A stretch of 28,756 nt of DNA from Bacillota bacterium. GTDB taxonomy: Bacteria; Bacillota; Clostridia; Lachnospirales; Lachnospiraceae. Where the stretch lies: positions 1 through 28,756 of the forward strand of contig JAEXGM010000204.1 in assembly GCA_023450835.1 (NCBI GenBank), written 5' to 3'. The position numbers were made by a program, and so were the translations under genes. Of the stretch, positions 7,505 through 15,715 are shown in pieces. The notes below the pieces were generated by a model that did no database searches, was not told the DNA's origin, and saw nothing but the letters and a program-made list of their open reading frames with translations. Each line of letters begins with the position of its first letter. Position 1 is the stretch's first letter.

Positions 7505-10336
7505 ATGACTATTATGAAAAGAGGTACTTTTACATTGAGTGAAACAACGAACTCACCAGAAAAAAAGGGTAATGTATCGAAACTGACCGCGGAAGAAGCT
7601 TATGAGCTTCTTGGGTCCTCCTCTGCAGGACTTACAAGCGCACAGGCGATAGATTACCAAAAGGAGCAGGGGAAGAACCTGATCGAGGAAAAAAGGAAAA
7701 AATCAGTTATACTGATATTCCTGGGTAATTTTACCCATTTGATGGCCATATTGCTGTGGATAGGCGGTGCTGTCGCCTTTTTTGCAGGTATGCCCGAGTT
7801 AGCAATTGCTATTTGGCTTGTTAACGTAATAAACGGTGTATTCAGCTTTATGCAGGAACATCGTGCCGGAAAGGCTACGGAAGCTTTAAAGAATATGCTT
7901 CCTTCCTATGCCAGAGTCATAAGAGATGGTGAAGAGCAAAAAATTCTATCAGAAGACTTGGTCATCGGAGATGTTATCCTTTTAGAAGAAGGGGATAAGA
8001 TCTCAGCTGATGCAAGACTTATTGAGTGCAGTGATTTGCAGGTAAACCAGTCCACCTTAACTGGAGAATCCAATCCTGTGAGAAAATTAAGCGAACCCAT
8101 TTTCCGGGAAGATTTGACGAAAGCGGAGACACCAAACCTTATCTTTGCCGGAACCAATGTATCGGAAGGTAACGGTAAGGCAATTGTTACAGAAATCGGA
8201 ATGAAAACAGAGTTTGGTAAGATAGCAAACCTCACTCAGAGTATGGAGGCAGACGAGAGCCCCCTTCAGAAAGAGCTTGACAGACTGACAAAGCAGATAT
8301 CAGTCATTGCGATTAGTTTCGGAATCTTTTTCTTTGTTGCCGCAATCTTTTTTGTAAAACAAAAGGTGGCAGCATCGTTTATATTTGCACTTGGAATGAT
8401 TGTAGCATTCATACCGGAAGGACTTCTTCCCACTGTTACTTTGGCACTTGCCATGGCAGTACAGCGTATGTCCAAGAGAAATGCGCTGGTTAAAAAGCTT
8501 TCATCCGTTGAAACTTTAGGAAGTACTTCTGTAATATGTACAGATAAAACCGGAACCCTGACACAGAATGAGATGACAGTAAGCCATTTATGGCTGGCAG
8601 AAAAAGAATATCAGGTAACCGGAGTTGGATATGAACCTAAGGGTGATGTACTGGAAGATAATAAGAAGGTAACGGCAGACAAGAATGCAGATGTTAAACT
8701 GCTCCTTTCAGCAGCGACTCTTTGCAGTAATGCCAGACTTCTTCCTCCCAATGAGGAAAATGCCCGTTATACGGTCCTTGGCGACCCTACGGAAGCTTGT
8801 CTTGGTGTTGTTGCTAAAAAGGCCGGTATTGATGTGGCAAACTTAAGTACTCTGACTCCAAGGCTCAGAGAACTTCCCTTTGAATCCAGACGTAAGAGGA
8901 TGACAACTATTCATCAACTGGAAAAGCCCCTGGAAGGAACTTCACGCATTGCCTATACAAAGGGTGCTCCGAAAGAAGTTATGAAATTAAGCCAGTGGAT
9001 ACGTATAAACGGCGAGGCTAAGCCTATGACCGAAGAAATGCGTAACCGTATTATGGAGGCAAATGACAGATATGCGAGAGAAGGACTGCGAGTGCTCGCA
9101 GTTGCTTACAGACTGCTTCATAAGGACGATAATCTGCCGAAGGCAATGAGCGCTTATACTCCTGAAATTATCGAGCAGGAGCTGGTCTTTGTGGGACTTG
9201 TAGTTATGGCAGACCCTCCAAGACCTGAGGTAGCGGCAGCTGTTGAAGAATGCAGAAGAGCCGGAATCCGTATTATTATGATAACCGGAGACTACGGTCT
9301 GACAGCGGAAAGTATTGCAAAGCGTATCGGTATTGTAAAAGGAACCAGCCCCAGAGTAATCTCAGGACTTGAATTGGAACAGCTCTCAGACGATACCTTA
9401 AAGCAATATTTAAAAGACGAAGTGATTTTTGCACGTGTTGCACCGGAGCAGAAATTAAGAGTAGTAACCAATCTTCAGGAAATGGGTGAGATTGTAGCAG
9501 TAACGGGAGATGGTGTAAATGATTCTCCGGCTCTTAAGAAAGCAGATATCGGTGTTGCCATGGGTATTGCCGGAACCGATGTAGCAAAAGAAGCAGCAGA
9601 TATGATTCTTACCGATGACAACTTCGCTTCCATTGTTCATGCTATTGAAGAGGGAAGAGCAGTATACAGTAATATCAGAAAGTTCCTTTTATATATTTTA
9701 AACTCAAATATGCCGGAGGCTGTACCGTCAGCACTGTTCCTGTTCTCAAGAGGTGCTATACCGCTTCCCTTAACGGTTATGCAGATACTTACCATTGACC
9801 TTGGAACAGATATGCTTCCTGCCCTGGGACTTGGAACAGAGCACCCGGAACCTGGAATCATGGATAAGCCGCCAAGAAACTTAAAAGAACCGTTATTAAA
9901 TAAAAAACTGGTAACCAAAGCCTTCTTATGGTATGGCTTATTAGGCTCTCTTTTCTCTGTGCTATCTTATCTGTTTGTGAATATACAGAATGGATGGCCC
10001 CATGTTCCTCTTGCAGGAGGGAATGACCCTGTTTATATCAAGGCGACTACCATGAGTCTTGCAGCAATTGTATTCTGCCAGATCGGTGCGGTATTTAACT
10101 GCAGAACAGAGAAGCAATCCGTGTTTAAATCCGGTCTATTTTCTAATAAGAGAGTTAACCTTGGAATTATTGTAGAAGTTATTTTAATTATTTTACTGGT
10201 TTATCTGCCGCCCTTACAAAAAGTATTCCATACAGCACCTTTAGGAATTTCGGACTGGCTGATTCTGTGCATATGGCCGCCGATAGTTCTGTTAGTGGAA
10301 GAGATAAGAAAAGTCTTTCTGCGCAGAAAAGGGTGA
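7505..10336 (+). CDS. P2-type cation-transporting ATPase, Na,K-ATPase-like
   Basis: This 943-residue membrane pump should move cations using a phospho-aspartate cycle. Visible motifs are TGES at 186-189 (dephosphorylation loop), PEGLLP at 304-309 in M4, the phosphorylated D347 in CTDKTGTLT, KGAP in the nucleotide domain, and TGDGVND at 667-673. The M5 segment YILNSNMPE (730-738) and M6 segment IDLGTDMLPA (D765, D769) match Na,K-ATPase (YTLTSNIPE, IDLGTDMVPA) better than SERCA-type calcium pumps (NVGE, VNLVTDGLPA). The serine before N735 is as in Na,K-ATPases rather than the lysine of H,K-ATPases. Na+ export and/or K+ import is therefore the likeliest role. Two TrkA-type genes follow. The start is uncertain: ATG 7505 has a weak ribosome site, whereas in-frame TTG 7535 has AGAGGT nine bases upstream. 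Confidence 0.92.
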   Translation: MTIMKRGTFTLSETTNSPEKKGNVSKLTAEEAYELLGSSSAGLTSAQAIDYQKEQGKNLIEEKRKKSVILIFLGNFTHLMAILLWIGGAVAFFAGMPELAIAIWLVNVINGVFSFMQEHRAGKATEALKNMLPSYARVIRDGEEQKILSEDLVIGDVILLEEGDKISADARLIECSDLQVNQSTLTGESNPVRKLSEPIFREDLTKAETPNLIFAGTNVSEGNGKAIVTEIGMKTEFGKIANLTQSMEADESPLQKELDRLTKQISVIAISFGIFFFVAAIFFVKQKVAASFIFALGMIVAFIPEGLLPTVTLALAMAVQRMSKRNALVKKLSSVETLGSTSVICTDKTGTLTQNEMTVSHLWLAEKEYQVTGVGYEPKGDVLEDNKKVTADKNADVKLLLSAATLCSNARLLPPNEENARYTVLGDPTEACLGVVAKKAGIDVANLSTLTPRLRELPFESRRKRMTTIHQLEKPLEGTSRIAYTKGAPKEVMKLSQWIRINGEAKPMTEEMRNRIMEANDRYAREGLRVLAVAYRLLHKDDNLPKAMSAYTPEIIEQELVFVGLVVMADPPRPEVAAAVEECRRAGIRIIMITGDYGLTAESIAKRIGIVKGTSPRVISGLELEQLSDDTLKQYLKDEVIFARVAPEQKLRVVTNLQEMGEIVAVTGDGVNDSPALKKADIGVAMGIAGTDVAKEAADMILTDDNFASIVHAIEEGRAVYSNIRKFLLYILNSNMPEAVPSALFLFSRGAIPLPLTVMQILTIDLGTDMLPALGLGTEHPEPGIMDKPPRNLKEPLLNKKLVTKAFLWYGLLGSLFSVLSYLFVNIQNGWPHVPLAGGNDPVYIKATTMSLAAIVFCQIGAVFNCRTEKQSVFKSGLFSNKRVNLGIIVEVILIILLVYLPPLQKVFHTAPLGISDWLILCIWPPIVLLVEEIRKVFLRRKG

Positions 10337-10427
10337 AAATTATTGTAAAGCATAATTTGTATGCGTTGACAGTAAAATCAAGTATTAAAGTTAGTAATAA
10401 AAATTTGTAAATAGAGAGGTGAAGGAC

Positions 10428-11078
10428 ATGAAAGTTATTGTAGTGGGACTTGGACGAATGGGTACGGGACTGACCTTGAACCTGGTGAAAAAAGGCCATA
10501 CAGTTACCGTAATTGATTCGAATCCGGAAGCATTTGAAGGCTTGGGGAAGAATTTTAATGGAACAAAAGTTGTGGGTATTGGGTTTGACAAGGATGTTCT
10601 TAGCAAGGCGAAAATTGACAAGGTTGATGCTGTAGTGTCCTGTACTGCCAGCGATGAAGCTAATGCTGTAATTGCCAGAATTGCAAGAAACATCTATCAT
10701 GTTCCAAGAGTTGTAGCAAGACTTTACGATGCCAGAAAAGCAGAAATTTATCACAGAATCGGAATTCAGACCATATCCACCACGACCTGGGGAATTGAAA
10801 GGGCTACGGAGTTTATTGTCCATAATCATCTGGATAGTGTATTTGAGATGGGTAACGGCAGCGTGAATATGCTGCGTATTGAAGTTCCCGCCCTGTTAGT
10901 CGGTCATCAGGTGAAAGAAATCAGTGCAATCGGCGAGATTCAGGTGGTTTCCATCAATCGAGGCACCAAGACCTTTATGCCGACTTTGGGAACCGTTCTG
11001 GAAGCAGAGGATATTTTATATCTTTCTGTCATGGGCAATGCAACCAGTAAACTGAAATCAATGCTTGGTCTTGGCTGA
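10428..11078 (+). CDS. TrkA/RCK-type NAD-binding regulatory protein 1
   Basis: This 216-residue cytoplasmic protein has a TrkA_N Rossmann domain (about 1-125) and a TrkA_C (RCK_C) domain (about 135-216). The dinucleotide motif GLGRMG spans residues 7-12, and D30 at the end of the second strand favours NAD(H) over NADP(H). Proteins of this class normally gate Trk/Ktr K+ uptake channels in response to nucleotides or cyclic di-AMP. No TrkH/KtrB membrane partner is encoded nearby; instead the gene follows the P-type ATPase by 91 bases and precedes a second TrkA-like gene by 15 bases. ATG 10428 is chosen because AGAGAGG ends eight bases upstream; GTG 10419 overlaps that ribosome site. Regulation of the adjacent pump is an inference. 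Confidence 0.9.
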   Translation: MKVIVVGLGRMGTGLTLNLVKKGHTVTVIDSNPEAFEGLGKNFNGTKVVGIGFDKDVLSKAKIDKVDAVVSCTASDEANAVIARIARNIYHVPRVVARLYDARKAEIYHRIGIQTISTTTWGIERATEFIVHNHLDSVFEMGNGSVNMLRIEVPALLVGHQVKEISAIGEIQVVSINRGTKTFMPTLGTVLEAEDILYLSVMGNATSKLKSMLGLG

Positions 11079-11093
11079 AAGGAGTGAGGAAAG

Positions 11094-11753
11094 ATGAAGA
11101 TTGTAGTTATAGGCGGAGGACAGGTAGGTTCTTATCTTGCCAATCTTTTATTGTCCAATGGTCATGAAGTAAAAGTAATAGAGCATAGAGAAGGTGTATT
11201 TGCTAAACTGGAAAAGGAACTTCCCGGTGAGGTATTAATCTTTGGAAACGGTTCCGATCCTGTCATCTTGGAAAAAGCAGGAATAGAGGATGCAGAAGTG
11301 GTAGCGGCAGTTACCGGTGCAGATGAGGTCAATCTGGTAGTTTCTACTCTTGCGAAGATGGAATTTAATGTACCCCGTGTGGTTGCCCGTGTGAACAATC
11401 CCAAGAATGCATGGCTTTATAATGGTACTATGGGTGTGGATGTAGGAATAAACCAGGCGGATATTATGGGTCACTTTGTTGTAGATGAGATGGATTTAAA
11501 GAGTATGTTTACCTTGTTTAAATTAAATAGAGGAGACTATTCCATTGTTCAGATAAAAGTATCTGCTGAGGCAAAAGCAGCAGAAAAACATGTGAAGGAC
11601 TTATCCATACCGAAAAAGGCAGTTCTAATTGCAATAAAGAGGGATGATAAAACTATCATACCAAAAGGGGATACTTTGATTCAGGCAGAAGATGAAATCT
11701 TACTTTTAACCGATGAAACAAGCAGAAAAGTTCTGAATGAACTTTTTGATTGA
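11094..11753 (+). CDS. TrkA/RCK-type NAD-binding regulatory protein 2
   Basis: This 219-residue protein has the same two-domain plan as its upstream neighbour: GGGQVG at residues 7-12, an acidic E30 closing the second strand, and a C-terminal TrkA_C domain ending in ILLLTDETSRKVLNELF. It lies 15 bases after the first trkA-like gene with AAAGGAGTGAGG before the ATG, so the two are co-translated from one message. The pair is clearly related but divergent, which suggests a hetero-oligomeric ring rather than a recent duplication. In KtrA/TrkA systems such rings bind nucleotides and control a K+ channel; here the only linked transporter is the Na,K-ATPase-like pump. The operon ends at the terminator 33 bases later. 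Confidence 0.92.
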   Translation: MKIVVIGGGQVGSYLANLLLSNGHEVKVIEHREGVFAKLEKELPGEVLIFGNGSDPVILEKAGIEDAEVVAAVTGADEVNLVVSTLAKMEFNVPRVVARVNNPKNAWLYNGTMGVDVGINQADIMGHFVVDEMDLKSMFTLFKLNRGDYSIVQIKVSAEAKAAEKHVKDLSIPKKAVLIAIKRDDKTIIPKGDTLIQAEDEILLLTDETSRKVLNELFD

Positions 11754-11785
11754 TAATTTACTTTTTAAATAATATTTAATTGAAA

Positions 11786-11822
11786 AAACGGCACAGTTGC
11801 TTATAATAATACTGTGCCGTTT
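11786..11822 (+). terminator. Terminator of the ATPase-trkA-trkA operon
   Basis: A perfect 12-bp inverted repeat (AAACGGCACAGT at 11786-11797, ACTGTGCCGTTT at 11811-11822) has a 13-base loop. It is A-rich on the 5' side and only briefly T-rich on the 3' side. It lies 33 bases after the last gene and just before the next promoter. Confidence 0.75.
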
Positions 11823-11832
11823 CGTCTATCCA

Positions 11833-11861
11833 TTGACAAAGACTTCTCGTGGTAGTAAAAT
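11833..11861 (+). promoter_or_regulatory. Sigma-A promoter of the oligopeptide transporter operon
   Basis: A perfect TTGACA (11833-11838) and TAAAAT (11856-11861) are separated by 17 bases. The start codon at 11938 follows a ~70-base leader. That leader contains a partial inverted repeat (TGAATTAGT / ACTATTCA) abutting the AGGAGG ribosome site. Confidence 0.75.
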
Positions 11862-11937
11862 CAAGTACAGTTTAATTTATAGTAAACATATATGAATTAG
11901 TGAATACAATATTCTATACTATTCAGGAGGATAATCT

Positions 11938-13632
11938 ATGAAAAGAAATTTGATTCAAAGAGCAGCAGTCCGAAGGACAGCAATCCAAAGGACAGCAATC
12001 CAAAGGATTGCAGCCCTGTTGTTAAGCTTGCTGCTTCTAATAACTCTGACTGCTTGCGGCAGCAATGGAAATGACACAAAAACAGGAGGAACAGAAGACA
12101 CTCAGCAAGCTTCCGGAAAAGAGAAAATCGTTAACATCGGAATGACAGATACCTTAACAAGTGTAAATCCTCTGCTAATGGATGCTACGGAGATATTAAA
12201 GTATTCCCTGGCCTTTGAATTTCTTCCTTTGGTGGAACTTAACAGTAACCTGGAATTTCAGGGGATGCTGGCCTCCTCCATTACAACGGAGGATAACAGG
12301 AATTTCATTGTAAATATTGATAAGAATGCAGTTTGGTCCGATGGAACTCCGGTTACGGCTGATGATGTGGTATTTACCGTATTAAAGCTTGCCAGTCCTA
12401 AGCTTGCCAATGCCAGTATGGCCTTGTATGCCTTTGAAGGCGTAGGAGATGACGGCTTTGTTACAGAAGGAGCAACAGAGATAAAAGGTGTAAAGGCAGT
12501 TGATGATAAAACCGTTCAATTCACTACAAAATATGATATGGCTCTTACCACTTTTGAAAATACTTATGGCAGATATATTCTGACAATCCCAAAGCACATA
12601 TTAAAGGATGTACCGGAAGACCAGCTGGCTTCCTATAGCTGGTTCAATGCTCCTACAGTTGTAGACGGACCTTATAAGCTTACAGCGGTTGATTTACAGC
12701 ATTATGCATCTTATGAAGCTAATGATAAGTATTTTAAGGGTGCACCTAAGATTAATAAATTAAATATTAAGATAGTAACAGCTGCTCAGCTTCTTACAGG
12801 ACTGCAGTCCGGCGAGATTGATTTTGTGCAGCAGACTACAGGCGGTATTCTGCAGGAAGATTATAAGAGCGTAGAGGGTTTGTCCAATGTAACCGTGAAT
12901 TATGGTGCTCCGGTTACCAACCAGTCCATCTTCTTTAATACCACTTCCGTTACTGATTCCCGTATCCGTCAGGCTATCCTGTATGGTATTGACCGTAATA
13001 AGCTAATAAGCGGATTTATGAATGGCAAAGGAGAAGTGGTAGACGGCTTCCTTTCCAGTGCCAGCCCTTTTTATGATGCATCGGTGGTACCGACAGCATA
13101 CGACCCTGATAAGGCCAAGGAACTTGTAAAAGAAGCTGAAAATGACGGCTGGGATTCATCAAAAGTTCTACAGTTCTATGTGAACAGCGGTGATACTACC
13201 TTTACCCAGGCAGCAGATTATATTACAGCAAGTCTTGCAGATATCGGAATCAAATTGCAGGTCAACACCGTAGATTTGGCTACTCTGATGTCAAAGGCCG
13301 GAAGTAAGGATTTTGACCTTATGGCTGTTCAGTATACCTATGCACCAGTTGACCCCTATCCGGATGTTAACTGGCTGCTTTCAGCGGATGGCTGGACCGG
13401 TTATGCTAATACTAACATAACGGATGCCCTGGCCGCTACCCAAAAGACGAGTGATGTAAATGAAATTAAGAAACAGTATTTAACCATAGATAATCTTATG
13501 CAGAAGGATGTACCCATGATTTCTGCTTATGTTATCAGTGCAATGGGTGCTGTCAATAAAAGATTAACAGGTGCGACTCCTGATGTATATGGTGCCTTTA
13601 TTAATGTAAACGAATGGGATGTGACAGAATGA
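11938..13632 (+). CDS. Oligopeptide/dipeptide ABC transporter substrate-binding lipoprotein
   Basis: This 564-residue family-5 extracellular solute-binding protein captures peptides (or nickel/other family-5 ligands) outside the membrane. A long basic n-region is followed by a hydrophobic stretch and the lipobox LTAC, giving a lipidated C40. The family hallmark VWSDGTPVTADDVVFT is present near residues 130-145, and GAPVTNQSIFFNT and IRQAILYGIDRNKL follow in the second lobe. CAGGAGG lies just upstream of the ATG. The stop codon overlaps the next start (ATGA), showing operon linkage with two ATPases and two permeases. The basic n-region is made of four 15-base DNA repeats (11956-12015), which is unusual. 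The transporter family is firm; the peptide specificity is unknown. Confidence 0.92.
   Translation: MKRNLIQRAAVRRTAIQRTAIQRIAALLLSLLLLITLTACGSNGNDTKTGGTEDTQQASGKEKIVNIGMTDTLTSVNPLLMDATEILKYSLAFEFLPLVELNSNLEFQGMLASSITTEDNRNFIVNIDKNAVWSDGTPVTADDVVFTVLKLASPKLANASMALYAFEGVGDDGFVTEGATEIKGVKAVDDKTVQFTTKYDMALTTFENTYGRYILTIPKHILKDVPEDQLASYSWFNAPTVVDGPYKLTAVDLQHYASYEANDKYFKGAPKINKLNIKIVTAAQLLTGLQSGEIDFVQQTTGGILQEDYKSVEGLSNVTVNYGAPVTNQSIFFNTTSVTDSRIRQAILYGIDRNKLISGFMNGKGEVVDGFLSSASPFYDASVVPTAYDPDKAKELVKEAENDGWDSSKVLQFYVNSGDTTFTQAADYITASLADIGIKLQVNTVDLATLMSKAGSKDFDLMAVQYTYAPVDPYPDVNWLLSADGWTGYANTNITDALAATQKTSDVNEIKKQYLTIDNLMQKDVPMISAYVISAMGAVNKRLTGATPDVYGAFINVNEWDVTE
11956..12015 (+). repeat. Four 15-base tandem repeats in the signal-peptide n-region
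   Basis: Four consecutive 15-base units (11956-11970, 11971-11985, 11986-12000, 12001-12015) have consensus CAAAGGACAGCAATC. The middle two differ at one base. They encode five-residue units QRAAV, RRTAI, QRTAI and QRIAA (residues 7-26). Because the unit is in frame, copy changes would lengthen or shorten the positively charged part of the signal peptide without breaking the gene. Confidence 0.85.
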
Positions 13633-14597
13633 CACCTTTGTTAGAAGTCAGGAATCTTGAGGTTAGCTTTCGGGAAGGGAAGAATGTATTTACCGGAGTA
13701 TCGGATGTAAGCTTTCAGGTAGGTGAAGGAGAAATTCTTTGTATCGTAGGAGAATCCGGCTCAGGTAAAAGCATAACAACTCTTTCTGTCATGGGACTTC
13801 TTGGGAAGAACGGGGCTGTGGATAAAGGCAGCATCCTGTTTGATGGAGAAGAGCTTTTTGGTAAGAGTGAAAAGGAACTTGATGCTATAAGGGGAAAGAA
13901 TATAGCAATGATATTTCAGGATGCACTTACCAGTTTAAACCCTGTATTTACAATAGGTAACCAGATGACAGAAGCCATTAGAAGCCATTCTGTGGTTTCT
14001 AAAAAGGAGGCAGAGGAAAGGTCAAAATATCTTCTTAAGAAAGTAGGTTTATCCGATACGAAAACACTTCTTAAAAAGTATCCCCATACTTTATCAGGTG
14101 GAATGCGGCAAAGGGTCATGATAGCTATGGCCCTGGCCGGTGAGCCGAAACTCTTGATTGCCGATGAACCTACCACTGCTCTGGATGTTACTATTCAGGC
14201 TCAGATAATGGAGCTGTTAAAGAAGCTTAACAAAGAACTCTCTATGTCTGTGATTCTTATTACTCATGATATGGGAGTGGTAGCGGAAATGGCTGACAGG
14301 GTCATGGTAATGTATGCCGGTGAGGTGGTAGAAGAAGCACATGTGAATCTCCTTTTTTATAACCCCGGACACCCTTATACCAAGGCTCTTCTTCGTTCTA
14401 TTCCGGGAACCGGAAGTGAAGAAGAGAAACTAATTCCCATAGATGGGGCGGTTCCGGAGGATTATGATAAGATTGAAGGCTGCCGTTTCGCTAACCGTTG
14501 TGCTTTTGCTGCGGAAGAATGTAAATTGTCCCAAAGGCTTAGAGAAGCAGCGGAAAGAGAGCATTATATCCGGTGCTGCCGGTATGATAAAATATAA
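13629..14597 (+). CDS. Oligopeptide ABC transporter ATP-binding protein (OppD/DppD type)
   Basis: This 322-residue cytoplasmic ATPase subunit energises peptide import. Motifs in order are Walker A GESGSGKS, the Q-loop in IFQDALTSLNPVF, signature LSGGMRQRV, Walker B LLIADEPTTALD and the switch histidine in LITHDMG. The C-terminal oligo_HPY extension carries the cysteine-rich GCRFANRCAFAAEEC segment typical of OppD/DppD and OppF/DppF proteins, some of which bind an iron-sulfur cluster there. The ATG at 13629 overlaps the stop codon of the binding-protein gene (ATGA), and no good ribosome site precedes it, so translation is probably coupled. An in-frame ATG at 13614 lies inside the upstream gene and is less likely. 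All catalytic motifs are intact. Confidence 0.93.
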   Translation: MTPLLEVRNLEVSFREGKNVFTGVSDVSFQVGEGEILCIVGESGSGKSITTLSVMGLLGKNGAVDKGSILFDGEELFGKSEKELDAIRGKNIAMIFQDALTSLNPVFTIGNQMTEAIRSHSVVSKKEAEERSKYLLKKVGLSDTKTLLKKYPHTLSGGMRQRVMIAMALAGEPKLLIADEPTTALDVTIQAQIMELLKKLNKELSMSVILITHDMGVVAEMADRVMVMYAGEVVEEAHVNLLFYNPGHPYTKALLRSIPGTGSEEEKLIPIDGAVPEDYDKIEGCRFANRCAFAAEECKLSQRLREAAEREHYIRCCRYDKI

Positions 14598-14704
14598 CCG
14601 GATAGATAGAAATACCAGAGCAGCATAGAAACTACCAGGGTTGTAATCGGGATGGTACCCCTTTTACAATAAGAATATATCAGATAAACGGGAGGAAGAG
14701 GCAG

Positions 14705-15715
14705 ATGGGATTACAGGAACAACCCCTTATTAAGGTTGCCGGCTTAAAGAAGTATTATCCTGTCAGAGGAGGAATTATTCCCCATACGATAGATTCTCTA
14801 AAAGCTGTGGATGGGGTTGATTTTTTAATATATGAAGGAGAAACTCTCGGTCTGGTAGGAGAATCAGGCTGCGGCAAATCCACTATTGGCAGGCAGCTGG
14901 CCGCCCTGGAGAAGCCTACGGACGGAAAAGTATATTATAAAGAGATGGATATAACATCCGGAAAAACTGCTTTGCCAAAGGAACTTCGCAGAGAGGTTCA
15001 GATGGTATTTCAGGACCCGTATTCCTCCTTAAATCCAAGAAAAAGCGTCGGAGATATTCTGGCAGCTCCTATGTTATACCATAAATTGGCCACCAGAGCG
15101 GAACTTGACAGTAAAATAAGCAAGCTGCTGGATATGGTCGGATTGTCTGTTAACGCAAGATATAAATATCCTTTGGAATTCTCGGGAGGACAAAGACAGC
15201 GAATTGGTATTGCAAGGGCATTGTCGCTGAATCCCAGACTGATTATATGCGATGAACCGGTAAGTGCATTGGATGTATCCATCCAGGCACAAGTACTTAA
15301 TCTCTTAAAAGACCTGCAAAAGGAACTTAAGCTTACTTATCTCTTTATCGGTCATGGGCTTGAAGCGGTAAAATATGTGAGCAGCCGGATAGCAGTTATG
15401 TATTTAGGAAGAATTGTTGAGATAGCAGATGCAAAGGAATTGTTTTTAAATCCCATACACCCATATACAAAAGCCCTGGTCAGCGCGGCGCCAATACCTG
15501 GCCCGGAGGTAAGAGACAGAGAAAGGCTTGTATTAAAAGGGGAAATTCCTTCTTTAAACCGTGTCCCTTCCGGCTGCCATTTCCATCCAAGGTGTCCCTT
15601 TGCCAGGGAAGAGTGCAGCTTAAAAGACCCGGTGCTTCTTGCAGTACCTGAAAACAGCAGCCACCTTGCGGCCTGTCCCGTTTTGATGGAAGGAGAGGAG
15701 GTTAAGGATGTTTAA
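14705..15715 (+). CDS. Oligopeptide ABC transporter ATP-binding protein (OppF/DppF type)
   Basis: This 336-residue second ATPase subunit pairs with the OppD/DppD-type protein. It has Walker A GESGCGKS, Q-loop VFQDPYSSLNPRKS (characteristic of OppF/DppF), signature FSGGQRQRIGIARAL, Walker B LIICDEPVSALD, and a switch region FIGHGLEAVKYV in which the family's usual SHD reads GHG while the histidine is kept. The oligo_HPY tail contains GCHFHPRCPFAREEC. GGGAGGAAGAGG lies before the ATG. A 107-base gap separates it from the previous gene, and its last eight bases overlap the following permease gene. Confidence 0.93.
   Translation: MGLQEQPLIKVAGLKKYYPVRGGIIPHTIDSLKAVDGVDFLIYEGETLGLVGESGCGKSTIGRQLAALEKPTDGKVYYKEMDITSGKTALPKELRREVQMVFQDPYSSLNPRKSVGDILAAPMLYHKLATRAELDSKISKLLDMVGLSVNARYKYPLEFSGGQRQRIGIARALSLNPRLIICDEPVSALDVSIQAQVLNLLKDLQKELKLTYLFIGHGLEAVKYVSSRIAVMYLGRIVEIADAKELFLNPIHPYTKALVSAAPIPGPEVRDRERLVLKGEIPSLNRVPSGCHFHPRCPFAREECSLKDPVLLAVPENSSHLAACPVLMEGEEVKDV

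Noticed and set aside
10366..10400. An internal promoter before the first trkA gene (TTGACA at 10366-10371)
   Set aside because: No good -10 box lies 16-18 bases downstream; the nearest TAGTAA-like word is about 20 bases away, so the operon promoter at 7445 is preferred.
10188..10829. A 213-residue minus-strand reading frame across the end of the P-type ATPase and the first trkA gene
   Set aside because: It is antisense to two firmly identified genes, crosses their boundary and shows no recognisable domain.
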